In this document: in pieces, positions 7,241 to 14,458 of the stretch
How positions within the stretch are numbered: the first letter of the stretch is position 1
How the letters are laid out: every line of letters begins with the position of its first letter
Assembly (NCBI GenBank): GCA_024763295.1
Contig: JANTFU010000020.1
Coordinates: 1 to 15,481, forward strand
Direction: 5' to 3'
Length of the DNA: 15,481 bases
Source of the DNA: Anaerolineales bacterium
Lineage (GTDB): Bacteria; Chloroflexota; Anaerolineae; Anaerolineales; Villigracilaceae
Program-made: the position numbers and the translations under genes
Notes under the pieces: generated by a model
What the model was told of the DNA's origin: nothing
Databases searched by the model: none
The model's input: the letters and a program-made list of their open reading frames with translations, nothing else

Positions 7241-8767
7241 TTAGTGAGTGGTTGTAGCCAGATGCATGATCTTTTCTTGCGTTGCTTCTTCAATCGGGAG
7301 TTCCCCGGTAATTCTTCCCTCAGAGACAACATAAACCCGATCGCTCATGCCTAAAACTTCGGGTAATTCCGATGAGATCATAATGATGCTCATGCCTTGC
7401 TGAACGAGATCATTCATGATCGTATAAATTTCAAATTTTGCACCAACATCAATCCCGCGCGTTGGTTCATCCAAAATCAACAGGTCGGGTTTTACAAAGA
7501 GCCATTTTGCCAGTGAAACTTTTTGCTGATTGCCACCGCTCAAATTTTCGACTTTTTGTTCCACGCTGGGAGTTTTGATTGAGAGCGAATCTTTATAATT
7601 CATCGCCACTCTGATTTCGGCATTATCATCAACCACACTGCGATGCGCAATCTCCTGCAAATTGGCGAGGCTGATATTTTGCTTAATATCCTGAATTAGG
7701 ATTAGCCCATCACCCTTACGATCTTCTGTGACATACGCCAAACCGGCTTTAATCGCATCCTGCGAGTGCTTGAAAACTTTCTTCTCGCCTTTGACAAAAA
7801 TATCGCCTTCAACCTGATAGTTATCCGGGTTCCCAAAGATGCTCTTTGCCAATTCGGTGCGTCCGGAACCCATTAAGCCTGCAAAGCCAACAATCTCGCC
7901 GCGCTTCACATTGAAATTGACATCATGCAAAATTTCTCTGCCAAGCATCGGGTCAACCGCAGTCCAGTTTTTGACTTCCAGCAAGACTTCATCAGAGGCT
8001 TTATTCTCGCGTGGCGGATAGATATTATCAATCTCACGCCCGACCATGTGTTTCACCAGTGCGTTCTCTGTCACTTCGCCTTTTGAAGCATCGAGCGTAC
8101 AAATCGTTTGCCCGTCACGTAGCACGGTCACAGAATCAGAAATATCGATCACTTCTTTGAGCTTGTGAGTGATCAAAACACAGGTCACGCCCTGCTTTTT
8201 TAACTCCCGCAAAAGCACAAAAAGATTATCCACATCGGTTTCGTTCAGTGAGGAAGTCGGCTCATCAAGAATGAGCAACTTGACGTTTTTACTCAAGGCT
8301 TTGGCAATTTCCACCAACTGCTGCTGCCCCACGCCGAGGTCTTTAATCTTGGCGGCGGGGTTCACATCCAAGCCGACTTTCTTCAACATTTGCGTGGCTT
8401 GTTTAATGGTCTCATTCCAGTTAATCAGCCCGTTTTCCTGCACTTCGTGTCCAAGAAAAATGTTTTCGTAGACGGTCAGATCGGGAATGAGTGCTAATTC
8501 CTGATAAATGATGGCAATGCCCGCCTCTTCGCTATCGCGGATATTATTAAATTGCTGTACATTGCCGTCAAAAACGATGTCACCCGTATATTTGCCATAA
8601 GGGTAAACACCGCTCAAAACCTTCATCAGGGTCGATTTTCCGGCGCCGTTTTCCCCTACTAAACAATGAATTTCGCCCTTGATAACCTGAAAGGTCACGT
8701 TGTCAAGCGCTTTGACACCGGGGAACTCTTTGGTGATGGATTTCATTTCCAGAATGGGAGCATCCAT
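7241..8767 (-). CDS. mmsA: CUT2 sugar ABC transporter ATPase, double domain (MmsA/GguA/XylG type)
   Basis: A cytoplasmic ATPase of 508 residues that powers monosaccharide import. The N-terminal half has Walker A GENGAGKST (38-46), Q-loop Q89, signature LGVGQ (144-148), Walker B LLILDE (164-169) and switch His201. The C-terminal half has the degenerate Walker A GLMGSGRTE typical of the family (297-305), signature LSGGNQQ (409-415) and LLILDEPTRGID (429-440). Both halves are complete. As far as I recall the GguA/MmsA sequences, it is closer to these than to E. coli XylG, for example in the YPYGKYTG stretch. The start at 8767 is chosen because AAGGAG lies at 8773-8778. The in-frame ATG at 8803 has no ribosome binding site. 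No separate binding protein gene of its class sits beside it: the matching binding domain is the N-terminal half of the fusion lipoprotein at 10798-13164. Confidence 0.95.
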   Translation of the reverse strand: MDAPILEMKSITKEFPGVKALDNVTFQVIKGEIHCLVGENGAGKSTLMKVLSGVYPYGKYTGDIVFDGNVQQFNNIRDSEEAGIAIIYQELALIPDLTVYENIFLGHEVQENGLINWNETIKQATQMLKKVGLDVNPAAKIKDLGVGQQQLVEIAKALSKNVKLLILDEPTSSLNETDVDNLFVLLRELKKQGVTCVLITHKLKEVIDISDSVTVLRDGQTICTLDASKGEVTENALVKHMVGREIDNIYPPRENKASDEVLLEVKNWTAVDPMLGREILHDVNFNVKRGEIVGFAGLMGSGRTELAKSIFGNPDNYQVEGDIFVKGEKKVFKHSQDAIKAGLAYVTEDRKGDGLILIQDIKQNISLANLQEIAHRSVVDDNAEIRVAMNYKDSLSIKTPSVEQKVENLSGGNQQKVSLAKWLFVKPDLLILDEPTRGIDVGAKFEIYTIMNDLVQQGMSIIMISSELPEVLGMSDRVYVVSEGRITGELPIEEATQEKIMHLATTTH

Positions 8768-9013
8768 AAAATCTCCTTGCGGTTTGTAGGATGACATTTC
8801 CATCGTTTTTTAGACGACACAAATGTCGCGTTGCATTTTGTTAATTATCTGATAAGCGGAACGAAAAGCTGCGCATCGCGCTGAAGTTTTGGTTTGGTTG
8901 CCATCCCAAAAATCGGGGCGGCGTTGGCGGGATGCTGATCAAAGCGAGCAGATGTCGTTACATCGGTATCAAGCCGCAATCACGGTTGCTACGGTTTTTC
9001 GTCCTGTATTATT
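8768..9013. promoter_or_regulatory. 246-base intergenic gap, possible internal promoter for mmsAB
   Basis: This is the only long gap within the transporter locus. I see no open reading frame and no remnant of a binding protein gene in it. It contains an 11-base palindrome TTATCTGATAA (8845-8855), a small stem CGACA/TGTCG (8815-8819 with 8824-8828), and one minus-strand TTAACAA (8838-8844) matching the heptamer repeated upstream of the response regulator. There is no T-tailed terminator. A promoter for the ATPase and permease genes is plausible, but I cannot point to convincing -35/-10 boxes. Confidence 0.3.
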
Positions 9014-9835
9014 TTAGCCTTTGAGCGATCCTGCCAATAAGCCTCGCAGGAAGTAGCGTCCCAAGAATATGTAGACCAGCAAAGTCGGCAACGCTGCCAG
9101 CAAAGAGCCTGCCATTTGCACGTTCCAGGAAATAATCTGGCTGCCTGCCATATTATTTAAGGCTACCGTAATCGGCCATTCGGTATTATTGGTTAGGATG
9201 ACTGCGAAAAGAAAGTCATTCCAGGCAGATGTAAATTGCCAAATAAGGACGACGACAAAACTGGGGATCGAAATAGGCAGCAAAATGTGGCGATAAATGC
9301 CCAACATATCTGCGCCATCAATTTTTGCGGCTTCAAGCAATTCTTGCGGCAGACTGGCATAATAATTTCGAAAAGTTAGTGTGGTGATGGGGATACCGTA
9401 AATAATATGCGCCATCGCCAATCCCGGTAATCCTGTTAACCCCGCAGCATTCATGAACTGCACCAGAGGAATGATGATGCTTTGGTATGGAATAAACATA
9501 CCGAAAAGAATAAAAGGGAAGATGATGTCAGCCCCGCGAAACTTCCATTTTGCCAGAATAAAACCATTCAGCGAGCCAAGCATCGACGAGATGAGCGCAG
9601 CAGGGATGACCATCTTGAAGCTGTTGAATAATGATGGAGAAAGTTTTGCATAGGCTTCGATGTAGTTGTCAAAGGCAATTCCCTGTGGCAAAGTCCACAT
9701 GGTTTTAAGATCAATCTCAGCGAAACTTTTAAACCCTGTTACGAGCAAAACATACATGGGCAGAAGATAAAAAATAGCTAAGGCAATCAGAGGAATATAT
9801 AGCCAATTTTTTTTGAGAGAAAGTTTCTTTATCAT
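9014..9835 (-). CDS. gtsC: CUT1 sugar ABC transporter permease, MalG/GtsC type
   Basis: A 273-residue inner-membrane permease with about six membrane segments and the CUT1 coupling motif ELLEAAKIDGADMLGIYRHI at 165-184, which docks to the transport ATPase. The protein ends in the usual short cytoplasmic tail. Its ATG overlaps the TGA of the upstream permease gene by four bases, and GAGGAGG (9843-9849) lies inside that gene, so the two are translationally coupled. The gtsC name follows from the GtsA-like half of the binding protein in the same operon. The family alone would only support a CUT1 sugar permease. No CUT1-type (MalK/MsmX/GtsD) ATPase is in the window, so the energy subunit must come from elsewhere or be shared. 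Confidence 0.92.
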   Translation of the reverse strand: MIKKLSLKKNWLYIPLIALAIFYLLPMYVLLVTGFKSFAEIDLKTMWTLPQGIAFDNYIEAYAKLSPSLFNSFKMVIPAALISSMLGSLNGFILAKWKFRGADIIFPFILFGMFIPYQSIIIPLVQFMNAAGLTGLPGLAMAHIIYGIPITTLTFRNYYASLPQELLEAAKIDGADMLGIYRHILLPISIPSFVVVLIWQFTSAWNDFLFAVILTNNTEWPITVALNNMAGSQIISWNVQMAGSLLAALPTLLVYIFLGRYFLRGLLAGSLKG

Positions 9836-10719
9836 TGCTTCGCCTCCTCTTTAAGGGTATAGCGAATATATGGGATGATAAGTACCGCTACACTAATCAA
9901 CAGCAGGATGCTAATTGCAGCGCCTCGTCCATAAAATAGACCATCAAAGGTGGTTTGCCACATATAAATCGCAGGGACATCTAGCGGTAATTGCTTTCCC
10001 GATACTGCGATAATCAAGTCAAAAACTTTGAGAGATGTATGCCCTAAGATAATTAGAGCGCTTAAAGAAACAGGAGTAAGTAAAGGCAGAATGATATGTC
10101 TGTATATTTGGATTTCGCTGGCGCCGTCGATTTGGGCAGCTTCACGCAATTCGTGCGGGATTGCTCGTAAGCCGGCAAGATAGAGCGCCATTGTGTATCC
10201 GGACATCTGCCAGATGGCAGTCATTGCAATGGCAGCCATCCCCCAAGTTGGTGTGGTGTACCACTTGTTCACCAGAAAATCTAAATGAAGTGAGGAAAAG
10301 AGCAGATTCAATCCGCTCATTCTGGTGCCTGCAGCGGGATTCATTAGCCAGCGCCAAATTACACCGGTAACAATATAAGAAATTGCCATGGGAAAAAGGA
10401 AAATACTGCGAAAAATCCCCTCCCCCTTTAAACCTTGGTCAAGCATGACTGCCGTGAGAAAACCAAGCACCATACTTCCTACAACAAATACGCCGGTGAA
10501 GATAAGCGTATTACGAACGTCAATATGAAAACGAGGATCTGAGAATAATGCTATATAGTTTTTTAAACCCGCCCATGAGTAATCTGGGTTTAGACCTTTC
10601 CAGTTACTAAGAGAAACCCGTGCCGACCAGCCAATAAAACCATAAATGAAAATTAGAACAGCGATGATGGAGGGTGAAATCAGGATAACAGAAAGGTAGC
10701 GATCTTTGTTTTTTAGCAT
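9832..10719 (-). CDS. gtsB: CUT1 sugar ABC transporter permease, MalF/GtsB type
   Basis: A 295-residue inner-membrane permease with six likely membrane segments and the coupling motif ELREAAQIDGASEIQIYRHI at 190-209. It would pair with the MalG-type permease encoded immediately downstream. I chose the ATG at 10719, which has GAGG at 10726-10729 with a 6-base spacer, over the GTG at 10731, which has none. The gene starts 16 bases after the strong hairpin-plus-T-tract terminator that follows the binding protein gene, so only a share of transcripts should reach it. That is a common way of making far more binding protein than permease. Assignment to glucose/mannose import rests on the neighbouring binding protein. 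Confidence 0.92.
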   Translation of the reverse strand: MLKNKDRYLSVILISPSIIAVLIFIYGFIGWSARVSLSNWKGLNPDYSWAGLKNYIALFSDPRFHIDVRNTLIFTGVFVVGSMVLGFLTAVMLDQGLKGEGIFRSIFLFPMAISYIVTGVIWRWLMNPAAGTRMSGLNLLFSSLHLDFLVNKWYTTPTWGMAAIAMTAIWQMSGYTMALYLAGLRAIPHELREAAQIDGASEIQIYRHIILPLLTPVSLSALIILGHTSLKVFDLIIAVSGKQLPLDVPAIYMWQTTFDGLFYGRGAAISILLLISVAVLIIPYIRYTLKEEAKQ

Positions 10720-10734
10720 ACTCAACCTCACTAT

Positions 10735-10780
10735 AAAAAAAATTCATTGAGGCTCTGCATTTGCAGAGCCTCAATGAATT
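10735..10780 (-). terminator. Intercistronic intrinsic terminator (attenuator)
   Basis: A perfect 19-bp inverted repeat, AATTCATTGAGGCTCTGCA (10741-10759) and its complement at 10762-10780, with a 2-base gap. On the minus strand it is followed by eight T residues (10735-10742, partly shared with the stem base). It lies between the binding lipoprotein and its permease genes, just ahead of the gtsB Shine-Dalgarno site. Partial read-through would set a high ratio of binding protein to permease. Confidence 0.88.
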
Positions 10781-10797
10781 ATAAGTTAATTCGTTTT

Positions 10798-13164
10798 TTA
10801 CTGGCAGGGACCTGAGCTTGCGCAGGCAGCAACCAACGAAGATTGGAAACCTTCCACGTTTTGGTCAATCAAGAAAAGACCAAGTGCGGTATCAATTTCT
10901 GATTTCCAAGAGTCGTTAGCAACGACACCATGTGTCAAAGAACCAGAAACGGTATCCGTGCTCCAGTCCTGCATTGCGGATTGGAGATATTCACCGAAGA
11001 GTTCGGGATCACAGTCTGTGCGGGCACAAATAGAGCCTTTGACCGGATTGAAAGCTTCTTGACCGGCTTTTGAACCAGCAACCTTCAACCAAGCTTCAGC
11101 ACCTTCGGGGTGAGGCGCGCCAACTGCCAAGGTGAAGGAGTCGGAGAGGAACTGGAATACGCCATCTGTACCGGGAACAGGAGTCCAACCGTAATCTTCA
11201 TTTGCGGTCAAACCAAGTTCAAGGTAGTAACCGGCAGCCCAGTCGCCCATTACATTGAAGGCGGCGTCGCCATTGACAACTAATTGTGCAGCATCCTGCC
11301 AAGACAAGGAAGCGGCATCAGAATTTGCATAGGTCAAAACCTTTGCAAAATTGTTGAGAGCGGTGGTTACTTCAGGGCTTGCCCAATCAGTAGAACCGTC
11401 CCAAAGACCATCATAGCCTTCAGAGCCAAGGCTGCTAAGGAGAACGGTTTCAAAAAGATGCAACTGTGTCCACTGTTCGCCTAAAGCGAGGGGGGTGATT
11501 CCAGCGGCTTGGAGAGTATCCATCGCAGCAAACCATTCATCCATGGTCGTGGGAATGGCTACGCCATTGGCTTCCAAAATTGCGGGGTTGTACCACATTA
11601 CGTTCGCGCGGTGAATATTGACAGGAACGGAGTAGATGTTGCCATTCTCATCAGAAATAAGCGGGATGAGTGTTTCAGGCATAACATCAAGCCAGCCTTC
11701 GGCGTCATAAAGATCGTTCAGAGCTTCGATCTGTCCACCAGCAACATAAGTGCCGATGAGTTCTTGCCCTGCATGACCTTGCCAGCTATCAGGAGGATCG
11801 CCAGCTTGCAAACGAGTAGCAAGGACTGCGCGAGCGTTTGTGCCTGCCCCACCGGCTACTGCTGCGTTGATGAAATCAACATTGGGGTATTCTTTATTGA
11901 ATACTTCGATCATGGCGTCAAGCCCAGCTGCTTCACCGCCGCCGGTCCACCATGAGAATACTTCAACTTCGGTTGCTTCGGTTGTTTCGGATGCTTCAGG
12001 AGCTGCAGCTTCTTCCACACCGGTGAAGTCTTCGGCGGGCCAATAACCGGAGTCGATTACGGCTTCCTGAACGTTGGATTTGTCAACAGTGACAACTGCG
12101 GAGGGTTTTGCAGGAACATCGAAAACGCCGTTGTTATAGGTCTGGGTTTCGGGCGGAGTGTTGCCTTCAAGGAATGCAACCGCAGCACTGATGGCGTCAG
12201 CAACGAGGGTGCGGACGTCTTTCAAAACCGTCATGGACTGTTTGCCGTCAATGATGTACTGGATGGAGGCTTTTTCAGCATCCTGACCGGTAACAACGTA
12301 GCTGGTCACGTCGCCGTCAGCAGCAAATGCGTCAGCGATAGCGCGAGCGGTGCCGTCGTTCGGGGCAAGGATGAAGACGTCGCCTTTTTGTTCAGCGGTG
12401 GTAGCGGTCAAGTTGGCTTCAGCAAGGCTCTTGGCAGTATTGAAGTCCCAATTGGTGGTGATCTGACCGATTACAGCAGCCATCTCATCGCGGGTCAGTT
12501 CAGCTTTGTCTGCAACAGCTTCGGCTTCGCTGGAGTTTTCAATCACGAAGGTGCCATCGGCGATCTTCGGCTGAAGGACATTCCATGCGCCTTCAAAGAA
12601 GAGGAAAGCGTTATTGTCGGAAGCAGCACCGGCATAGAGATAGAGCGGGTTGCCTTCGCCTTCGGCTTTGTCAACCAAGTACTGAGCCTGCGCTTCGCCA
12701 ACGGCAACGCTGTCGAAGGTGACGTAGTAGTCAACAGCTTCGGTGCCGAGTACGAGGCGGTCATAAGAAATGACTTTCACACCGGCATCATGGGCGGCTT
12801 CGGCAGCGGCGGCTGCGGCTGCACCATCCTGCGGGGTGATAATCAAAACCTGAATACCTTTGGTGATCAGGTCTTCAACATTGGCGCGCTCTTTAGCGGA
12901 GTCGCCCTGGCTGAAGAGGATTTCAACATCGTAACCGGCAGCTTCGAGCGCTTCCTGGAAACGAGCTTCGTCCTGCACCCAGCGGGGTTCGTCTTTGGTG
13001 GGGAGCACGATACCAACTTTGCCGGTTACTTCCGCATCGGTGGCGATTTCGCCTTCAGCGGGAGCAGCGGGAGCTTCTTCTGCGGGGGCAGCGCCACAGG
13101 CAGCAAGAAGGGTGGACCCAATGACCAAAACAGCCATTAGGACGTACCAGAGTTTCTTGTTCAT
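10798..13164 (-). CDS. Fusion sugar-binding lipoprotein: ChvE/XylF-type plus GtsA-type domains
   Basis: A 788-residue lipoprotein with two complete solute-binding proteins in one chain. The start at 13164 has AAGGAG (13170-13175). The signal peptide ends in lipobox LAAC with Cys23, followed by an Ala/Pro/Glu-rich tether. Residues about 45-382 are a type I binding protein of the ChvE/XylF family: KDEPRW (57-62), YDRL (134-137), DNNAF (183-187), NDG (269-271), GQDAE (293-297) and LKDVR (314-318) are sugar-pocket landmarks, and it runs to the usual family end near IDSGYW. A short acidic linker (about 383-400) follows with no second signal peptide. Residues 401-788 are a type II binding protein resembling the Thermus and Pseudomonas GtsA glucose-binding proteins: FSWWTGGG (403-410), AGDPPDSW (454-461), VNIHRANVMWY (515-525), NVMGDWAAGYY (637-647) and FNPVKGS (705-711). 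The frame is open throughout. It likely presents sugars to the two neighbouring permease sets. Dual specificity is inference. Confidence 0.95.
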   Translation of the reverse strand: MNKKLWYVLMAVLVIGSTLLAACGAAPAEEAPAAPAEGEIATDAEVTGKVGIVLPTKDEPRWVQDEARFQEALEAAGYDVEILFSQGDSAKERANVEDLITKGIQVLIITPQDGAAAAAAAEAAHDAGVKVISYDRLVLGTEAVDYYVTFDSVAVGEAQAQYLVDKAEGEGNPLYLYAGAASDNNAFLFFEGAWNVLQPKIADGTFVIENSSEAEAVADKAELTRDEMAAVIGQITTNWDFNTAKSLAEANLTATTAEQKGDVFILAPNDGTARAIADAFAADGDVTSYVVTGQDAEKASIQYIIDGKQSMTVLKDVRTLVADAISAAVAFLEGNTPPETQTYNNGVFDVPAKPSAVVTVDKSNVQEAVIDSGYWPAEDFTGVEEAAAPEASETTEATEVEVFSWWTGGGEAAGLDAMIEVFNKEYPNVDFINAAVAGGAGTNARAVLATRLQAGDPPDSWQGHAGQELIGTYVAGGQIEALNDLYDAEGWLDVMPETLIPLISDENGNIYSVPVNIHRANVMWYNPAILEANGVAIPTTMDEWFAAMDTLQAAGITPLALGEQWTQLHLFETVLLSSLGSEGYDGLWDGSTDWASPEVTTALNNFAKVLTYANSDAASLSWQDAAQLVVNGDAAFNVMGDWAAGYYLELGLTANEDYGWTPVPGTDGVFQFLSDSFTLAVGAPHPEGAEAWLKVAGSKAGQEAFNPVKGSICARTDCDPELFGEYLQSAMQDWSTDTVSGSLTHGVVANDSWKSEIDTALGLFLIDQNVEGFQSSLVAACASSGPCQ

Positions 13165-13364
13165 TCTTTCTCCTTTATGGATTGTTGAATAAGAGAGGGA
13201 AATGGTGTGCAAAAACGGTATTCAAGAGGGGGATTCCTTGATGGAATTCCGAAATTGCGCTTGAATATATTAACAACTTCTTAACAAGCGCACCCCCGTT
13301 TTCCCCCCAACAAAATTAGGGGATTGCCCCTAAAAAAAGCTGCTTGATGGTAAGATAGCAACCT
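13165..13364. promoter_or_regulatory. Divergent promoter region with TTAACAA direct repeat
   Basis: These 200 bases separate the divergent starts of the fusion lipoprotein and the response regulator and must carry both promoters. The heptamer TTAACAA occurs twice in the same orientation, at 13270-13276 and 13281-13287, with an 11-base period that places both on one DNA face. This is a plausible operator for a dimeric regulator. A hairpin TTAGGGG/CCCCTAA (13316-13322 with 13327-13333) lies just ahead of the regulator gene. TAAGAT at 13351-13356 could be a -10 box giving a nearly leaderless regulator transcript, in line with its missing Shine-Dalgarno site. Confidence 0.45.
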
Positions 13365-14414
13365 ATGCAAACAATACGCGTTCTCCTCGCAGATGACCAC
13401 GCCATTGTAAGGTCGGGCATCCGCAATTTAGTGGAAGAAATTCCCAATCTCGAAGTGATTGGCGAAGTGGGCGATGGTCCCACCTTGATAAAAACCGTTG
13501 CAGAGCAGAAACCCACACTGCTGCTGGTTGATTTGAGTATGCCGAACTTTGACCCGATCAAGGATATTCGCCAAATCCGTGTTGAGAACGCCGAGATGAA
13601 AATTCTAGTCGTCAGTGCTTATGACGACGACGCCTATGTGCATGGACTGCTTGCGGTCGGCGTGGATGGCTACCATCTCAAAGACCAACCCCTCAGTGAT
13701 CTTAAACTGGCAATTTCGCGCATCATCGCTGGCGAGCGTTGGGTCTCCAGCTCTTTGTTGCATAAACTGGTCGAGAAAAAGCCGCCAACGCCGAGCGCCC
13801 CCGTAATCACATCACGGCAGCGGGATATTTTGAAGTTATTACAAGAGGGATTGGATAATCAAAGCATTGCCGTTGAGCTAAATCTCAGTGTCAAAACGAT
13901 TGAAAACCATCTCACGCGCATCTATCGTCAACTAAACGTTCAAAGCCGTCTCGAAGCGGTCAACTACATCAATGAACATCCCGAAGCCCTAGGAATGCTG
14001 GCAAAAAATTTCAAGAAGCTTAAGACAAACTTGCCGCCAGAAAAGCAGGAACTTTCGATCTTAGTTGTTGATGATAACCGGCGCTACTTAAGCCAAATCC
14101 AACGGATGCTGGCACGCGTTTGTCCCAGCGCCGTTTTATACGAAGCGGACAGCACGCTTAGCGCCCAACGCCTCGCGCAAAAAATTTACCCCCAGCTTGC
14201 TTTTATTGATGTCGTCCTCGGCGAAGATGACGGCATCCGCTGTGCACGGCGCATCAAAGCAGTCTCAAAAGATTCGCGCATTATTATGATCAGCGCCTAC
14301 CCTGACCGCGAATTTCGCCGCCTGAGCATGGAAGCCGGCGCTGTCGCCTTTCTGGATAAAAAAGACCTCGACGCTCGCTCGCTCAAGCAAGTCGTCGAGG
14401 ATATGATCGGTTAA
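13365..14414 (+). CDS. Response regulator with receiver, LuxR-type HTH and second receiver
   Basis: A 349-residue cytoplasmic regulator. The first receiver (1-115) has the acidic pair D10-D11, phospho-acceptor D56, S84 and K106. A LuxR/NarL-type helix-turn-helix follows (about 147-203; core TSRQRDILKLLQEG and VKTIENHLTRIYRQL). The C-terminal part (about 230-349) is a second full receiver with D236-D237, D282, S310 and K332. NarL-type regulators normally end after the helix-turn-helix, at about 210-220 residues, so the extra receiver is unusual. It is the only plus-strand gene of the locus and is divergent from the fusion lipoprotein. Its family matches the HisKA_3 kinase encoded at 3413-5002, the only histidine kinase in the window, so these are probable partners. 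The likely target is the shared intergenic region. The second receiver might take a second input or gate dimerisation (inference). No Shine-Dalgarno site precedes the ATG. Confidence 0.93.
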   Translation: MQTIRVLLADDHAIVRSGIRNLVEEIPNLEVIGEVGDGPTLIKTVAEQKPTLLLVDLSMPNFDPIKDIRQIRVENAEMKILVVSAYDDDAYVHGLLAVGVDGYHLKDQPLSDLKLAISRIIAGERWVSSSLLHKLVEKKPPTPSAPVITSRQRDILKLLQEGLDNQSIAVELNLSVKTIENHLTRIYRQLNVQSRLEAVNYINEHPEALGMLAKNFKKLKTNLPPEKQELSILVVDDNRRYLSQIQRMLARVCPSAVLYEADSTLSAQRLAQKIYPQLAFIDVVLGEDDGIRCARRIKAVSKDSRIIMISAYPDREFRRLSMEAGAVAFLDKKDLDARSLKQVVEDMIG

Positions 14415-14458
14415 AACCCGCTACACTAATCGACAATGCCTTAACTGACGTGATGAGA

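Noticed and set aside
7228..7332. Longer N-terminus for the mmsB permease
   Set aside because: It would overlap the ATPase gene by about 90 bases and lacks a ribosome binding site, whereas AAGGAG precedes 7227.
12388..13140. A 250-codon plus-strand open frame opposite the fusion lipoprotein
   Set aside because: Antisense shadow of the Ala/Glu-rich ChvE-type domain; no ribosome binding site and no recognisable domain, while the minus-strand frame has clear family motifs.
10798..13164. Frameshifted or merged pair of separate binding protein genes
   Set aside because: The frame is open and in register across the junction, with no second signal peptide, internal ATG or Shine-Dalgarno site, so a true fusion is the simpler reading; assembly error remains to be excluded.
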